Below are positions 9,173 through 18,129 of a stretch of DNA of 64,000 bases, piece by piece (the stretch's first letter is position 1; every line of letters starts with the position of its first letter). The stretch is from the NCBI GenBank assembly GCA_902629855.1, contig CACOSI010000003.1, positions 70,966 through 134,965 on the forward strand, read 5' to 3'. Position numbers and translations under genes: made by a program. The notes under the pieces are model-generated. The model was not told the origin of the DNA and did not search any database. It worked only from the letters and a program-made list of their open reading frames with translations. The DNA is from an uncultured Fidelibacterota bacterium (lineage in GTDB: Bacteria > Fidelibacterota > Marinisomatia > Marinisomatales > Marinisomataceae).

Positions 9173-11575
9173 ATGTTTTCAAGCAAAAAACCATTTCTAT
9201 ACTTATTGTTCGGTTTATTTTTCGTATTGTATTTAATGTATCAATCAATTTTTTCTCCGCCAGAAATTCAGTATGAAGGAATTAACAAAAAATTAAAATT
9301 AATTGATGATGTAGAAGTTTATTTCGATGATTATGGTGTTCCAAATATATTTGCAAAAAATGATTCCGATATGTTTAAAGTAGCTGGTTACGTCGGTGCT
9401 AGGGATAGATTATTCCAAATGGCCTTTATGAAATATGCATATAAAGGTCAATTAAGTTTAGTTTTGAATGATACACTTTTTGCTGAGGATAAGTTTCTTA
9501 GAACCCTAGGATTTGAAAAAATAGCAGTAAAAACATTAGAAAAAATTCCTCCTGAGATTATTAAACACTTAGAAGATACATGCGAAGGTATTAATGCTTA
9601 TTCTCAAGAACTGGAACCAAAAAACTTTCCTTTAGAGTTTAAACTACTGCGCATCAAAGATTTACCTGTCTTTGAACCATTAGATATTGTTGCTTTATCC
9701 ACCATGATGGCTTGGGAGCTTCAAGGTGGTTGGGATTCAGAATTATTTTTTGGAGCAATTAATGAACAGCTTGGCCCAGAATATTTAAATGATATCTTAC
9801 CGCAATATGATCCAAATTTTGTTACGATTGCTAGTAATGACCTTTTAAAAGAGAGTTATCAAGATTATTCATCAATAACTAAAAATATTAGAGAAATCAT
9901 GCATACAGACAGAGATGGTTACGGATCTAATGCTTGGGCCGTCTCAGGTAGTAAAACAAGCTCTGGATTGCCATTATTAGCCAATGACCCTCATTTAAGT
10001 TACAACTTACCTCCATGGTGGTATGAAATTAGATTACAAAGTGATAATTACGACTTTGGAGGGTATGGATTATATGGATTTCCTTTACCAGTAATTGGAC
10101 ATAATAAAGATATAGGTTGGGGTTTCACCAATGTTATGACAGATGACATGGATTTTTATATTGAAACACTCAATGAAGATCAAACAAAATATATGCTTGA
10201 TGATAAGTGGGTTGACTTAAAAATTGAAGAGGAAGAAATTAATCTTGAATCTGGAAATAAAAGAAAAATCGTAATTAAATCAACTCACAGAGGACCTATA
10301 ATCAGCGGAGTTCATAGTGACGCGAAAAACCTTAATAAAGCAATTTCTTTTAGATGGACTGAATTTGATGCTTTTGATGAAACCACTGCATTGTTTATGC
10401 TTGCTAAAGCTAAAAATTGGCAAGATTTAAATGAGGCTTCAAAGCTTTTTGGTGCTCCGGGTCAAAATTGGACTTTTGCTGATAAAAATGGAAATATTGG
10501 ATGGAGACCATCTTCAAAAATTCCTATCAGAAAAAACGCTGAAATGTTAATTCCGTTTGACGGTAGCACTTCTGAATTTGACTGGAAAGGCTATGTGCCA
10601 TTTGAAAAAATGCCATTCTTGTACAATCCGCCCAAAGGATACATTTCAAATGGTAATAATAAAATTATTAGTGATGATTACCCATTTTATATTTCTCGCT
10701 ATTGGGCCGATCCTAGCAGAGGAGAACAAATCAAAAGGAGGCTTGAAGAAAAAGATTCTTATAACATTGAGGACATGAAATCAATTTTAAATGATATTAA
10801 TTCTCCGTTTGGAGAGGAATATGCTCCATTATTTATTAAAAATTATTCTGAGGGCTTTTCTGATGAGGGAGATATAATATTAAATTTATTAAATGATTGG
10901 GATGGAGTAGAATCTTTAGACTCATCTGCAGCAGTTGCTTTTCATAGCGTCTATCTTCATCTGATACAAAATTTATTTCAAGATGAATTATCTAATCTTG
11001 GAGAAGACACTGCATTTGATTCATTTTACAGCCTAAAATACATTCGCTCATTGGCAATTAGGAGAATTCTTGACGGTCAACCTTCTTTGTGGATTGATAA
11101 TGTTCTTTCAGATAAAAAAGAGAATTTAAATGATATTGTGAATGAGTCTTTTCATGATGCTTATAATTTCCTGTCAGAAAATTTAGGAAATCCAAAAGAA
11201 CTAACTTGGGGCAAAGTTCATCAGGTTACATATAGACATCGATTGGATGGAGATCCAATTGTTAAAAAATTGATTAATTTTAGTGTGGGTCCCTACCCAA
11301 TGTCTGGTTCTGGATTCACACCAAGGGCAGCAAGTTATTCTGTTAGTAAGCCATTTGAAGTTAGAGCAGGATCATCTATGAGGCGAATAATTGATTTTTC
11401 TAATTTTGATAATGGTTTGAGCATACTGCCAACTGGACAATCAGGTCAATTCAACTCTTTACATTATAAAGATCAAACAGAAAAATATAATAAAGGAGAA
11501 TTTAAACCATTTAAATTTTCCAAGGAAGCTATCCAGTCAAGCTCACACAGAAAACTCATTTTCCAAAGTAAATAA
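9173..11575 (+). CDS. Penicillin acylase family (S45) N-terminal-nucleophile hydrolase
   Basis: This 800-residue precursor has an N-terminal hydrophobic segment (residues 9-25). Its alpha-chain region includes the RDRLFQMAFM segment typical of the family. The autocatalytic cleavage site follows, with Ser252 of GSNAWAVSG becoming the N-terminal nucleophile of the beta chain. ANDPHLSYNLPPWWYE and the closing segment with PTGQSGQFNS also match. Relatives hydrolyse amide bonds of penicillins, acyl-homoserine lactones or other N-acyl compounds, and the natural substrate here is unknown. The mature enzyme should be periplasmic. It is the last gene before the aromatic-operon leader. Confidence 0.9.
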   Translation: MFSSKKPFLYLLFGLFFVLYLMYQSIFSPPEIQYEGINKKLKLIDDVEVYFDDYGVPNIFAKNDSDMFKVAGYVGARDRLFQMAFMKYAYKGQLSLVLNDTLFAEDKFLRTLGFEKIAVKTLEKIPPEIIKHLEDTCEGINAYSQELEPKNFPLEFKLLRIKDLPVFEPLDIVALSTMMAWELQGGWDSELFFGAINEQLGPEYLNDILPQYDPNFVTIASNDLLKESYQDYSSITKNIREIMHTDRDGYGSNAWAVSGSKTSSGLPLLANDPHLSYNLPPWWYEIRLQSDNYDFGGYGLYGFPLPVIGHNKDIGWGFTNVMTDDMDFYIETLNEDQTKYMLDDKWVDLKIEEEEINLESGNKRKIVIKSTHRGPIISGVHSDAKNLNKAISFRWTEFDAFDETTALFMLAKAKNWQDLNEASKLFGAPGQNWTFADKNGNIGWRPSSKIPIRKNAEMLIPFDGSTSEFDWKGYVPFEKMPFLYNPPKGYISNGNNKIISDDYPFYISRYWADPSRGEQIKRRLEEKDSYNIEDMKSILNDINSPFGEEYAPLFIKNYSEGFSDEGDIILNLLNDWDGVESLDSSAAVAFHSVYLHLIQNLFQDELSNLGEDTAFDSFYSLKYIRSLAIRRILDGQPSLWIDNVLSDKKENLNDIVNESFHDAYNFLSENLGNPKELTWGKVHQVTYRHRLDGDPIVKKLINFSVGPYPMSGSGFTPRAASYSVSKPFEVRAGSSMRRIIDFSNFDNGLSILPTGQSGQFNSLHYKDQTEKYNKGEFKPFKFSKEAIQSSSHRKLIFQSK

Positions 11576-11585
11576 AATATTTATC

Positions 11586-11614
11586 TTGAATACATCTAAT
11601 TGCATACTTAAACT
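11586..11614 (+). promoter_or_regulatory. Possible sigma-70-like promoter for the aromatic operon
   Basis: TTGAAT at 11586-11591 is separated by 17 bases from TAAACT at 11609-11614. If used, transcription would start at about 11621, at the leader-peptide ATG itself, which would make the leader leaderless. An upstream promoter inside the acylase gene end is the alternative. The match is weak in this AT-rich sequence. Confidence 0.3.
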
Positions 11615-11620
11615 AGGTTA

Positions 11621-11680
11621 ATGAACAATTTTTATAACTTTTATTTTTATTTTGAAAGAAGGGGGACTGTAGGCGCCTAA
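11621..11680 (+). CDS. Phe/Tyr-rich attenuator leader peptide of the aromatic operon
   Basis: A 19-codon open frame encodes MNNFYNFYFYFERRGTVGA. Seven of the eight residues 4-11 are Phe (4) or Tyr (3), the two end products of the operon that begins 72 bases further on. AGG at 11615-11617 is a weak RBS. A strong intrinsic terminator (11707-11735) and a competing antiterminator pairing (11661-11712) lie between the leader and the first structural gene. This is the architecture of ribosome-mediated attenuators such as E. coli pheL and trpL. Stalling at the Phe/Tyr codons (11630-11653) would leave 11661-11672 free to pair downstream and keep transcription going. A ribosome that reaches the stop codon at 11678-11680 would mask that segment and allow termination. 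Confidence 0.85.
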   Translation: MNNFYNFYFYFERRGTVGA

Positions 11681-11712
11681 AGATAAACTTATATTGCAAC
11701 TACACGAACCCT
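11661..11712 (+). promoter_or_regulatory. Predicted antiterminator pairing of the aromatic-operon attenuator
   Basis: TGTAG at 11668-11672 is complementary to CTACA at 11700-11704. Across a small internal loop, the G run at 11661-11664 can pair with CCCT at 11709-11712, one pair being G-U. The right arm shares 11707-11712 with the left arm of the terminator, so the two structures exclude each other. The left arm lies inside the last codons of the leader peptide, where a ribosome reading to the stop codon would cover it. The pairing was found by eye, without an energy calculation. Confidence 0.6.
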
Positions 11713-11735
11713 AGCAAAACCCGCTGGGGTTTTTT
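11707..11735 (+). terminator. Intrinsic terminator of the aromatic-operon attenuator
   Basis: AACCCTAGC (11707-11715) and GCTGGGGTT (11723-11731) form a 9-bp stem with one G-U pair and a 7-base loop, followed by a T run to 11735. An alternative register, AAAACCC with GGGTTTT (11716-11733), is also possible. It lies upstream of the operon's first RBS and not at an operon end, which is what an attenuator requires. Confidence 0.82.
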
Positions 11736-11752
11736 GTTATATGGAGGTAATT

Positions 11753-12013
11753 ATGAATGAAGAAATACTAAAAAAAAGAGAAATTATTGATAGCGTAGAT
11801 AGTAAAATTTTTGATTTATTACTTGAAAGATTAGATGCTGTCAATTCTATTGGTTATTTAAAAAAGCAAGAAGGTTTACCAGTTTTAGATCAAGAAAGAG
11901 AAAATGCAATCTATGCAAAAATTGATGCAAAATTCTCAATAGTTGAGTCTTCTTTTTTAAAGCCAATTTATAGAACAATTATAACCGAATCGAAGAAAGT
12001 AGAGGAGTTGTAA
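11753..12013 (+). CDS. Chorismate mutase, AroQ class (monofunctional)
   Basis: The 86-residue all-helical protein has the AroQ motif pattern RxxIDxVDxxI followed by LLERLDAVNSIGYLKK and PVLDQERE. It rearranges chorismate to prephenate, the branch point to Phe and Tyr. An in-frame ATG at 11741 exists, but GGAGG at 11743-11747 places the true start at 11753. That RBS sits just after the attenuator terminator. Actinobacterial chorismate mutases of this size are activated by binding a class II DAHP synthase, and here that enzyme is encoded by the next gene with a 1-base overlap. A complex between the two is therefore likely but is inference. Confidence 0.9.
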   Translation: MNEEILKKREIIDSVDSKIFDLLLERLDAVNSIGYLKKQEGLPVLDQERENAIYAKIDAKFSIVESSFLKPIYRTIITESKKVEEL

Positions 12014-13353
12014 TGACAAAATGGTCAAAAGATTCTTGGAAAGAATTTAAAATAAAACATATACCGGAATACAAAGATCCAAGGCAACTGGAAAAAGCTT
12101 TAAAAAAGTTAGAAGGATTTCCCCCTCTAGTTTTTGCAGGTGAATGTAGAAATTTAAAAGAAGATTTAGCTAAAGCTACAAATGGTGAAGCATTTTTAGT
12201 CCAAGGAGGTGACTGCGCTGAAAGTTTTAAAGAATTTAATGCAAATAATATCAGAGACACCTTTCGAGTAATTTTACAAATGAGTGCTGTTATCACTGCT
12301 AAATTAAAGGTTCCTGTGATCAAGCTTGGAAGAATTGCAGGTCAATTTGCTAAGCCAAGAACATCTGATCATGAAACAATTAATGGAGAAAGATTAAACA
12401 GTTATTACGGTGATTCAATAAATGATATTGAATTTTCAGCTGAAAAACGTGAACCTAATCCTGCTAGACTTCTTAGAGCATACTCACAATCTGCCTCAAC
12501 ACTAAACCTGTTAAGATCATTCGCGCAAGGGGGATTTGCCAATCTAAGAAAAGTAAACTCATGGAATATGGGTTTTGTAAAAGCAAGTAAAGAGGGAAAA
12601 AAATATGAAAAAATTGCAGCTAAGATTAATGAATATTTAGATTTTATGGATGCTGTAGGTGTAAATACTTCAAAAGTAATTGATTTAAATACAGTTGAGT
12701 TCTTCACAAGCCATGAAGGCTTGCATCTTCCATATGAATCTGCATTAACTCGAGTTGATTCACTCACTAATGAGGTTTATTGTACTTCAGCACATTTTAT
12801 ATGGATTGGCGATAGAACTCGCTTTATAGATAGTGCACATGTAGAATTTTGTAGAGGAATAAGCAATCCAATTGGTATCAAGTGTGGCCCAAGTTTGGAA
12901 CCAAAAGAATTAATAAAAATTATAGAAAAAATTAACCCAGAAAATCAAGCTGGAAAAATTTCACTAATTTTTAGATATGGTGAAAACAATATAGATAAAT
13001 ATTTACCAAAACTCGTTGATGAAATCATCAAAAATAAGAAAAAAGTTCTGTGGATTTCTGATCCTATGCACGGAAATACAGTGAAATCCTCATCAGGCCT
13101 AAAAACTCGTGATTTTAATGCTTTACTAAAAGAAACATCAAAGTCTATTAAAATTTTAAAAAAGAAAGGATGTCATTTAGGAGGAATTCATCTTGAAATG
13201 ACAGGTCAAAACGTTACTGAGTGCACAGGAGGAATCTATAAACTAGGTGATGATGATCTTAATTCAAGATACCATACGCATTGTGACCCAAGATTGAATG
13301 CTAATCAAGCGTTAGAGCTCTCTTTCAATATTGCAGAGGAGCTACAAGGTTAA
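12013..13353 (+). CDS. 3-deoxy-D-arabino-heptulosonate 7-phosphate synthase, class II
   Basis: The 446-residue protein is a plant/actinobacterial-type (class II) DAHP synthase. It shows FAGECRNL, FLVQGGDCAESF, RAYSQSASTLNLLRSF, the metal-site histidine and acid in GGIHLEMTGQNVTECTGG, and SRYHTHCDPRLN. It condenses phosphoenolpyruvate with erythrose 4-phosphate, the entry step of the shikimate pathway. Length is normal for the class. It directly follows chorismate mutase (TAATG overlap) and abuts aroA without a gap. Class II enzymes can be inhibited by aromatic amino acids through their own insert elements or the mutase partner; I did not identify those sites. Confidence 0.95.
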   Translation: MTKWSKDSWKEFKIKHIPEYKDPRQLEKALKKLEGFPPLVFAGECRNLKEDLAKATNGEAFLVQGGDCAESFKEFNANNIRDTFRVILQMSAVITAKLKVPVIKLGRIAGQFAKPRTSDHETINGERLNSYYGDSINDIEFSAEKREPNPARLLRAYSQSASTLNLLRSFAQGGFANLRKVNSWNMGFVKASKEGKKYEKIAAKINEYLDFMDAVGVNTSKVIDLNTVEFFTSHEGLHLPYESALTRVDSLTNEVYCTSAHFIWIGDRTRFIDSAHVEFCRGISNPIGIKCGPSLEPKELIKIIEKINPENQAGKISLIFRYGENNIDKYLPKLVDEIIKNKKKVLWISDPMHGNTVKSSSGLKTRDFNALLKETSKSIKILKKKGCHLGGIHLEMTGQNVTECTGGIYKLGDDDLNSRYHTHCDPRLNANQALELSFNIAEELQG

Positions 13354-14604
13354 ATGCTAGTTCAAGGTACATTGCAACTTCCAGGAGATAAATCTATTTC
13401 TCATAGAGCAATTATGCTTTCGGCCATAGCTGATGGAGTTAGTTATGTTAAAAATTTAAATGATGGAGCTGATCTGCAATCAACAATTAATATTTTAAGG
13501 GATTGTGGAGCTTCGATTGATCATAAGGAGGATGAGCTCGTAATAAATGGAAAAAAACTTCATTCTCCATCCAAAGATCTTGATTGTGGCAATTCAGGCA
13601 CTACCACTAGACTGGTTGCAGGATTATTAGCTTCTCAAAAATTAACATTCTCATTAATTGGAGATGAATCATTATCAAAAAGACCAATGAAGCGAATAAT
13701 TACACCTTTAAAATCAATGGGATGTAAAATTTCCTCAAATAATGGATTATTGCCTTTGTCAATAGATGCTTCTGATGGCACTAGCGCTATAGACTTTGAT
13801 ATGAAAGTTGCGAGCGCACAGGTGAAATCATGTATACTTTTTTCCGCGTTAGGCGGAAATAATGTATCAAGTATTAATGAGATTATTCCAACGAGAAATC
13901 ATTCTGAGATTATGTTAAAAAATATGGGAGCATCAATTGAAAGAGAAGGAAGTAAAATTATAGTTCATCCGCTTAAATCCAAATTAAAGCCGATTGATAT
14001 TTCTATACCCTCAGATCCATCTTCAGCCGCCTTTTTTGCTGCTTTAGCAGTCATTAATAATAATTCAAATTTAAAGTTGACTAATGTATTGCTTAACGAG
14101 TCTAGAATTGGATTTGTTGAAGTTCTTAATGAAATGAATTGTTTAATATCAAAATCAAATGAATCAATTCACAATGGTGAAAAAGTTGGAGATTTAACTA
14201 TTAGTTCATCTAATCTTAAAGCAATAGAAATTGAATCAGAAACTATACCATCAATTATTGATGAAGTACCAGTACTAGCGGTTGTAGCGGCTTTTGCAAA
14301 CGGCACAACAGTTTTTAAAAATGTTGAAGAGTTAAAATATAAAGAATGTGATAGATTAAGCGCAATTATACATAATCTAGAAGCATTTGGAATCAAGGCA
14401 TATGAAAAAAATAATGATTTATTTGTCGAGGGTGGTAAGGTAAAAAGAATGCCTAAAATAACTTCGTTTGATGATCATAGAATTGCTATGGCATTTACAA
14501 TTTTAAGTCTTACTTCTTTTGAAAAATATGAGCTTGATAATGAGAAATGTGTTGATATTTCATTACCAAAATTTTTCAATTATCTTAGTGAGATAACCAA
14601 ATGA
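13354..14604 (+). CDS. aroA: 3-phosphoshikimate 1-carboxyvinyltransferase (EPSP synthase)
   Basis: The 416-residue protein shows LPGDKSISHRA at the start, GNSGTTTRL, the SKRPMKR segment and the closing DDHRIAMAF motif. It transfers enolpyruvate from PEP to shikimate 3-phosphate. Length is normal. It starts immediately after the DAHP synthase stop codon and overlaps aroE by 4 bases. Confidence 0.97.
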   Translation: MLVQGTLQLPGDKSISHRAIMLSAIADGVSYVKNLNDGADLQSTINILRDCGASIDHKEDELVINGKKLHSPSKDLDCGNSGTTTRLVAGLLASQKLTFSLIGDESLSKRPMKRIITPLKSMGCKISSNNGLLPLSIDASDGTSAIDFDMKVASAQVKSCILFSALGGNNVSSINEIIPTRNHSEIMLKNMGASIEREGSKIIVHPLKSKLKPIDISIPSDPSSAAFFAALAVINNNSNLKLTNVLLNESRIGFVEVLNEMNCLISKSNESIHNGEKVGDLTISSSNLKAIEIESETIPSIIDEVPVLAVVAAFANGTTVFKNVEELKYKECDRLSAIIHNLEAFGIKAYEKNNDLFVEGGKVKRMPKITSFDDHRIAMAFTILSLTSFEKYELDNEKCVDISLPKFFNYLSEITK

Positions 14605-15419
14605 AATTTGCAGTTATAGGAAATCCAATTGATAAAAGTTTAAGCCCTCAGCTTCATGAAATTCTTTATGAGAAATTAAATATTTTGAACTGTTCTTTTA
14701 AAAAAATTCATTTAGAAAATGATAAACTAGATAATTTTTTTAAAAATGATTTTGATTTATTTGATGGAATAAATGTTACAATACCATTTAAAAGTAAAGT
14801 AGTAAAATTTTTGAATTCTATTGATAATGAAGCAAAAATTTTAGGTAATGTAAATTGTATTTCAAAATCAAATAATATGATTTGTGGATTTAATACTGAT
14901 AAGTATGGATTTGATATGCTACTAAATAAAAATGAAATAGTTGTTGAGGGAAGTAGCTGTATTGTTCTTGGGGCTGGATCATCCTCAAAAACAGTAGTTA
15001 AATGCTTAATTGACCAAGGAGTTGGTAGGATTATTATAAAAAATAGATCTTTAGATAATGCTAGGGATATTAAAAATTTTGCTTATAGCCTTGGATTTAA
15101 AAATATTGAGTTATTTAATTTAAATTTTCCCAGTTTTGATATTGCAATCAATACAACCCCAATAGGAATGTATAAGGAAGATAAAGACAACTTTTTTCAC
15201 ATACCTGTTGATAAAAACACAACAATTATAGACCTTATTTATACTTCAAAAGAAACATTATTTTTGAGAAAATTTGATCAGTGCTCCCAAAAAGTAAATG
15301 GTCTTGATATGTTTATTTACCAGGCTTTGAAGTCTATTGAAATTTGGAGAGAAACTAACTATAATTTGGATTCACAGATTGAATCTGTGAGAAAACAATT
15401 GGAGAATATAAAATGTTAA
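14601..15419 (+). CDS. aroE: Shikimate dehydrogenase
   Basis: The 272-residue protein has the substrate-binding start GNPIDKSLSPQLHE, the catalytic region INVTIPFKSKV, a GFNTDKYG segment, and a nucleotide-binding turn VLGAGSSSKTV, followed by INTTPIGM. It reduces 3-dehydroshikimate with NADPH. The glycine-rich turn reads GAGSSS, slightly different from the usual GAGGA. It overlaps aroA by 4 and aroC by 7 bases. Confidence 0.95.
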   Translation: MKFAVIGNPIDKSLSPQLHEILYEKLNILNCSFKKIHLENDKLDNFFKNDFDLFDGINVTIPFKSKVVKFLNSIDNEAKILGNVNCISKSNNMICGFNTDKYGFDMLLNKNEIVVEGSSCIVLGAGSSSKTVVKCLIDQGVGRIIIKNRSLDNARDIKNFAYSLGFKNIELFNLNFPSFDIAINTTPIGMYKEDKDNFFHIPVDKNTTIIDLIYTSKETLFLRKFDQCSQKVNGLDMFIYQALKSIEIWRETNYNLDSQIESVRKQLENIKC

Positions 15420-16573
15420 AAAAAATATCATACATGACTGCTGGAGAATCACATGGTAAAGGTTTAATAGGTATTATTGAGGGAATTCCTGCAGGTCTTC
15501 TATTGACAGAAGAATATATTGCAATAGACCTTTTAAGAAGGATGCAAGGTCATGGAAGAGGTGGTAGGATGAAAATTGAAAAAGACTTTGCAGAAATTTT
15601 TTCAGGTGTTAGACACGAGAAAACACTTGGTTCTCCAATTTCACTCATAATTAAGAATTTGGATTGGGTAAATTGGGAGGACAGGATGGCAGTCGGCAAA
15701 CCTGAAAAAGAACATAAGAAGATTTCTATGCCTCGTCCTGGACATGCTGATTTAGCTGGTATGATGAAATATGATTTTGATGATTTAAGAAATGTTCTTG
15801 AGCGCTCATCTGCAAGGGAAACAGCTATGAGAGTTGCAATAGGCGCTATTTGTAAAAGACTTTTAGAAGAGGTTGGGATTCTCATTGGCAGTAGAGTTTA
15901 TCAAATTCATGATATCGTTGATAAAACGCCTGTTTCAGCAAATATGTTATTAAAAGATTTGAATGATACCGCCGACGCATCTGCTGTTAGATGTCTAGAT
16001 AAAGATATTGAGGCTAAGATGATTGAAGTAATTGATACTGCAAAGCGTAATGGGGACTCTGTTGGTGGATCATTTGAGGTAGTAGCATCAGGATTACCTT
16101 ATGGCTTAGGCTCATACATAAATGCTGATGGCAAACTACAAGCTCGAATAACTCAAGCTATGATGTCAGTTAATGCTTTTAAAGGTGTTGAGCTAGGAGC
16201 GGGCTTTGCTTCGAGTGCAGCTTTTGGTAGCGAACTTCATGATGAAATACTTCTTGAAGATAATAAAATTACGCGTTCTAGCAATAATGCCGGAGGTATT
16301 GAAGGTGGAATGAGCAATGCTCAACCTATTCATGTAAAAGTAAGTATGAAACCTCTATCTACTTTAGTTAAACCTTTAAAGTCAATTGATTTAGAGAAAA
16401 TGGAACCAGTATTAGCTCATAAAGAAAGGACAGATTCGTGTGCTGTTCCAGCAGCGTCTATTATTGGTGAAAGTATGTTAGCCATTGTTTTAGCAGATGC
16501 ACTATTAGAAAAATTTGGTGGCGATAGTATAGAACAACTCAAAAAGCACATTAAAAGTAGTGGAAGATATTAA
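15413..16573 (+). CDS. aroC: Chorismate synthase
   Basis: The 386-residue protein begins MLKKISYMTAGESHGKGL and contains the conserved RPGHADLAGMMKY, SSARETAMRVA, NNAGGIEGGMSN and HKERTDSCAVPAA motifs of this reduced-FMN-dependent lyase. It converts EPSP to chorismate. Length is normal. Its end overlaps the aroK GTG start by 14 bases. Confidence 0.97.
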   Translation: MLKKISYMTAGESHGKGLIGIIEGIPAGLLLTEEYIAIDLLRRMQGHGRGGRMKIEKDFAEIFSGVRHEKTLGSPISLIIKNLDWVNWEDRMAVGKPEKEHKKISMPRPGHADLAGMMKYDFDDLRNVLERSSARETAMRVAIGAICKRLLEEVGILIGSRVYQIHDIVDKTPVSANMLLKDLNDTADASAVRCLDKDIEAKMIEVIDTAKRNGDSVGGSFEVVASGLPYGLGSYINADGKLQARITQAMMSVNAFKGVELGAGFASSAAFGSELHDEILLEDNKITRSSNNAGGIEGGMSNAQPIHVKVSMKPLSTLVKPLKSIDLEKMEPVLAHKERTDSCAVPAASIIGESMLAIVLADALLEKFGGDSIEQLKKHIKSSGRY

Positions 16574-17069
16574 AAATATTTACATGATTGGCATGATGGG
16601 TTCTGGTAAATCGTCCGTTGGAGAACTGTTGTCGAGAAGAATGAGTTGGAAATTTATTGATTTTGATCAAGAAATAGAAAATGATGAAAAATGTACAATA
16701 AATGAAATTTTTAGCGAGAATGAGAGCAGATTTAGAAAATTAGAAACAAAAAAAATTCATGAACTCAAGGACTTCAATAGAACTATTTTTTCGACGGGTG
16801 GTGGGATTGTTATGAATAAGAAAAACTATGATTTACTTTCAAATTCATTCTGTATTTACTTAAAAACTTCTATCAGCGAAATCTTGAAGCGAATCGAGCA
16901 AGATAATTCAAGACCTTTAATTAAAAATAAAAAGTTAGAAACGCTAAATAATATTGAAAAAGAAAGACAAAACGTATATAGCTCTTTAGCTGATTTAACT
17001 ATAAATACTGATAACAAATCTATTGATGAAATCTGTAGTATTATTGAGGAAAAAATCAATGTCAAATAA
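16560..17069 (+). CDS. aroK: Shikimate kinase
   Basis: The 169-residue P-loop kinase has Walker A GMMGSGKSSVG, the shikimate-binding acid in DFDQEIE, FRKLE and STGGGIV. The start is a GTG inside the end of aroC. The nearest ATG lies in the first strand and would clip the fold. It overlaps aroB by 11 bases. Confidence 0.95.
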   Translation: MEDIKNIYMIGMMGSGKSSVGELLSRRMSWKFIDFDQEIENDEKCTINEIFSENESRFRKLETKKIHELKDFNRTIFSTGGGIVMNKKNYDLLSNSFCIYLKTSISEILKRIEQDNSRPLIKNKKLETLNNIEKERQNVYSSLADLTINTDNKSIDEICSIIEEKINVK

Positions 17070-18129
17070 AGTAAAAGTTAACTTAGGTAAAGAAAGTTAT
17101 GACATTTTATTTAGTTCAGACTTTGCACTTTCAATAAAAAATCATGCTGAAAAAGTTAAGTCTGATTGTTTGATTATTACGCAAAAAAATATTGCTAATT
17201 TATTTCAAGAACAGTTTAAAGTACTCCATAATATTGATAATGTTTTTTTTATTTATTTAGAAGATGGAGAAAAGGCAAAATCTATTGATTCAATAATGAA
17301 GATTTGCAATTATATGTCTGAAAAAAATTTTGATAGATCCTCGAAGATTTTTGCTGTTGGAGGAGGTGTTGTAGGTGATATTTCTGGATTTGCAGCATCT
17401 ATTTTTATGAGAGGTATTGACTATTATCAATATCCAACAACTTTGCTAGCGATGATAGACTCTTCTGTTGGAGGTAAAACCGGAATTAATTTAGATAAAG
17501 GAAAAAATTTAGTCGGAAGAATTTATCAGCCAAAAGAGGTTTTAATTGATACCATATTTTTGTCAACATTGCCAGGTAGACAGTTTAATGCTGCTTTAGC
17601 TGAAGCTATAAAGTATGGCTTCATTTATGATAGAGATTTATTTTTCTTAATTAATAATAATATTGAAAATATTCTACAAAATAGGTCTATAGAATTAATA
17701 AAAAAAATTATAACCAATTGTTGCGAAATTAAAAGTGATATTGTAAGTGAAGATGTTAATGAAAACGAACTAAGGATGATTCTAAATTTTGGACATACAA
17801 TTGGTCATGCGCTTGAGGCATATCAAAATTATAAAGAGCTTTTACATGGAGAAGCTATATTTTATGGTATGAAATGCGCAATAAGCATTTCACATAAAAA
17901 AGGTTCATTAAATGAATCAGAATACAATACTTCAATGGAGGTTTTAAATAGATTTAATCTACCTTTAATCAAAATTCAAGATAAAGAAAAATTAATCGCT
18001 TTAATCAAAAATGATAAAAAATTTAGGGAAAAGGAAATAAACTTTATTTTACTTGATGAAATAGGAAAAGCTTATATTTCATCGGATATAAAAATGAATG
18101 ATATTGAAGAAAGCTTGAGTTGCATATGA
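17059..18129 (+). CDS. aroB: 3-dehydroquinate synthase
   Basis: The 356-residue protein contains the NAD site VGGGVVGDISGFAASIFMRG, PTTLLAMIDSSVGGKTGIN, AEAIKYGFI and the metal histidines in NFGHTIGHALE and LLHGEAI. It cyclises DAHP to 3-dehydroquinate. The frame is open upstream to 17023, but the ATG at 17059 has a GAGGA Shine-Dalgarno 8 bases upstream and gives the normal family length. It ends in an ATGA overlap with aroQ. Confidence 0.96.
   Translation: MSNKVKVNLGKESYDILFSSDFALSIKNHAEKVKSDCLIITQKNIANLFQEQFKVLHNIDNVFFIYLEDGEKAKSIDSIMKICNYMSEKNFDRSSKIFAVGGGVVGDISGFAASIFMRGIDYYQYPTTLLAMIDSSVGGKTGINLDKGKNLVGRIYQPKEVLIDTIFLSTLPGRQFNAALAEAIKYGFIYDRDLFFLINNNIENILQNRSIELIKKIITNCCEIKSDIVSEDVNENELRMILNFGHTIGHALEAYQNYKELLHGEAIFYGMKCAISISHKKGSLNESEYNTSMEVLNRFNLPLIKIQDKEKLIALIKNDKKFREKEINFILLDEIGKAYISSDIKMNDIEESLSCI

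Noticed and set aside
11621-11740. T-box or protein-binding riboswitch in front of the aromatic operon
   Set aside because: No T-box consensus or specifier loop is present; the Phe/Tyr-codon-rich ORF with exclusive hairpins explains the region better.
11979-12323. 114-residue antisense frame at the chorismate mutase/DAHP synthase junction
   Set aside because: It lies opposite conserved coding sequence and lacks a start region or domain.
12405-12767. 120-residue antisense frame inside the DAHP synthase gene
   Set aside because: The sense strand has strong family motifs across this stretch; the antisense product has no known features.
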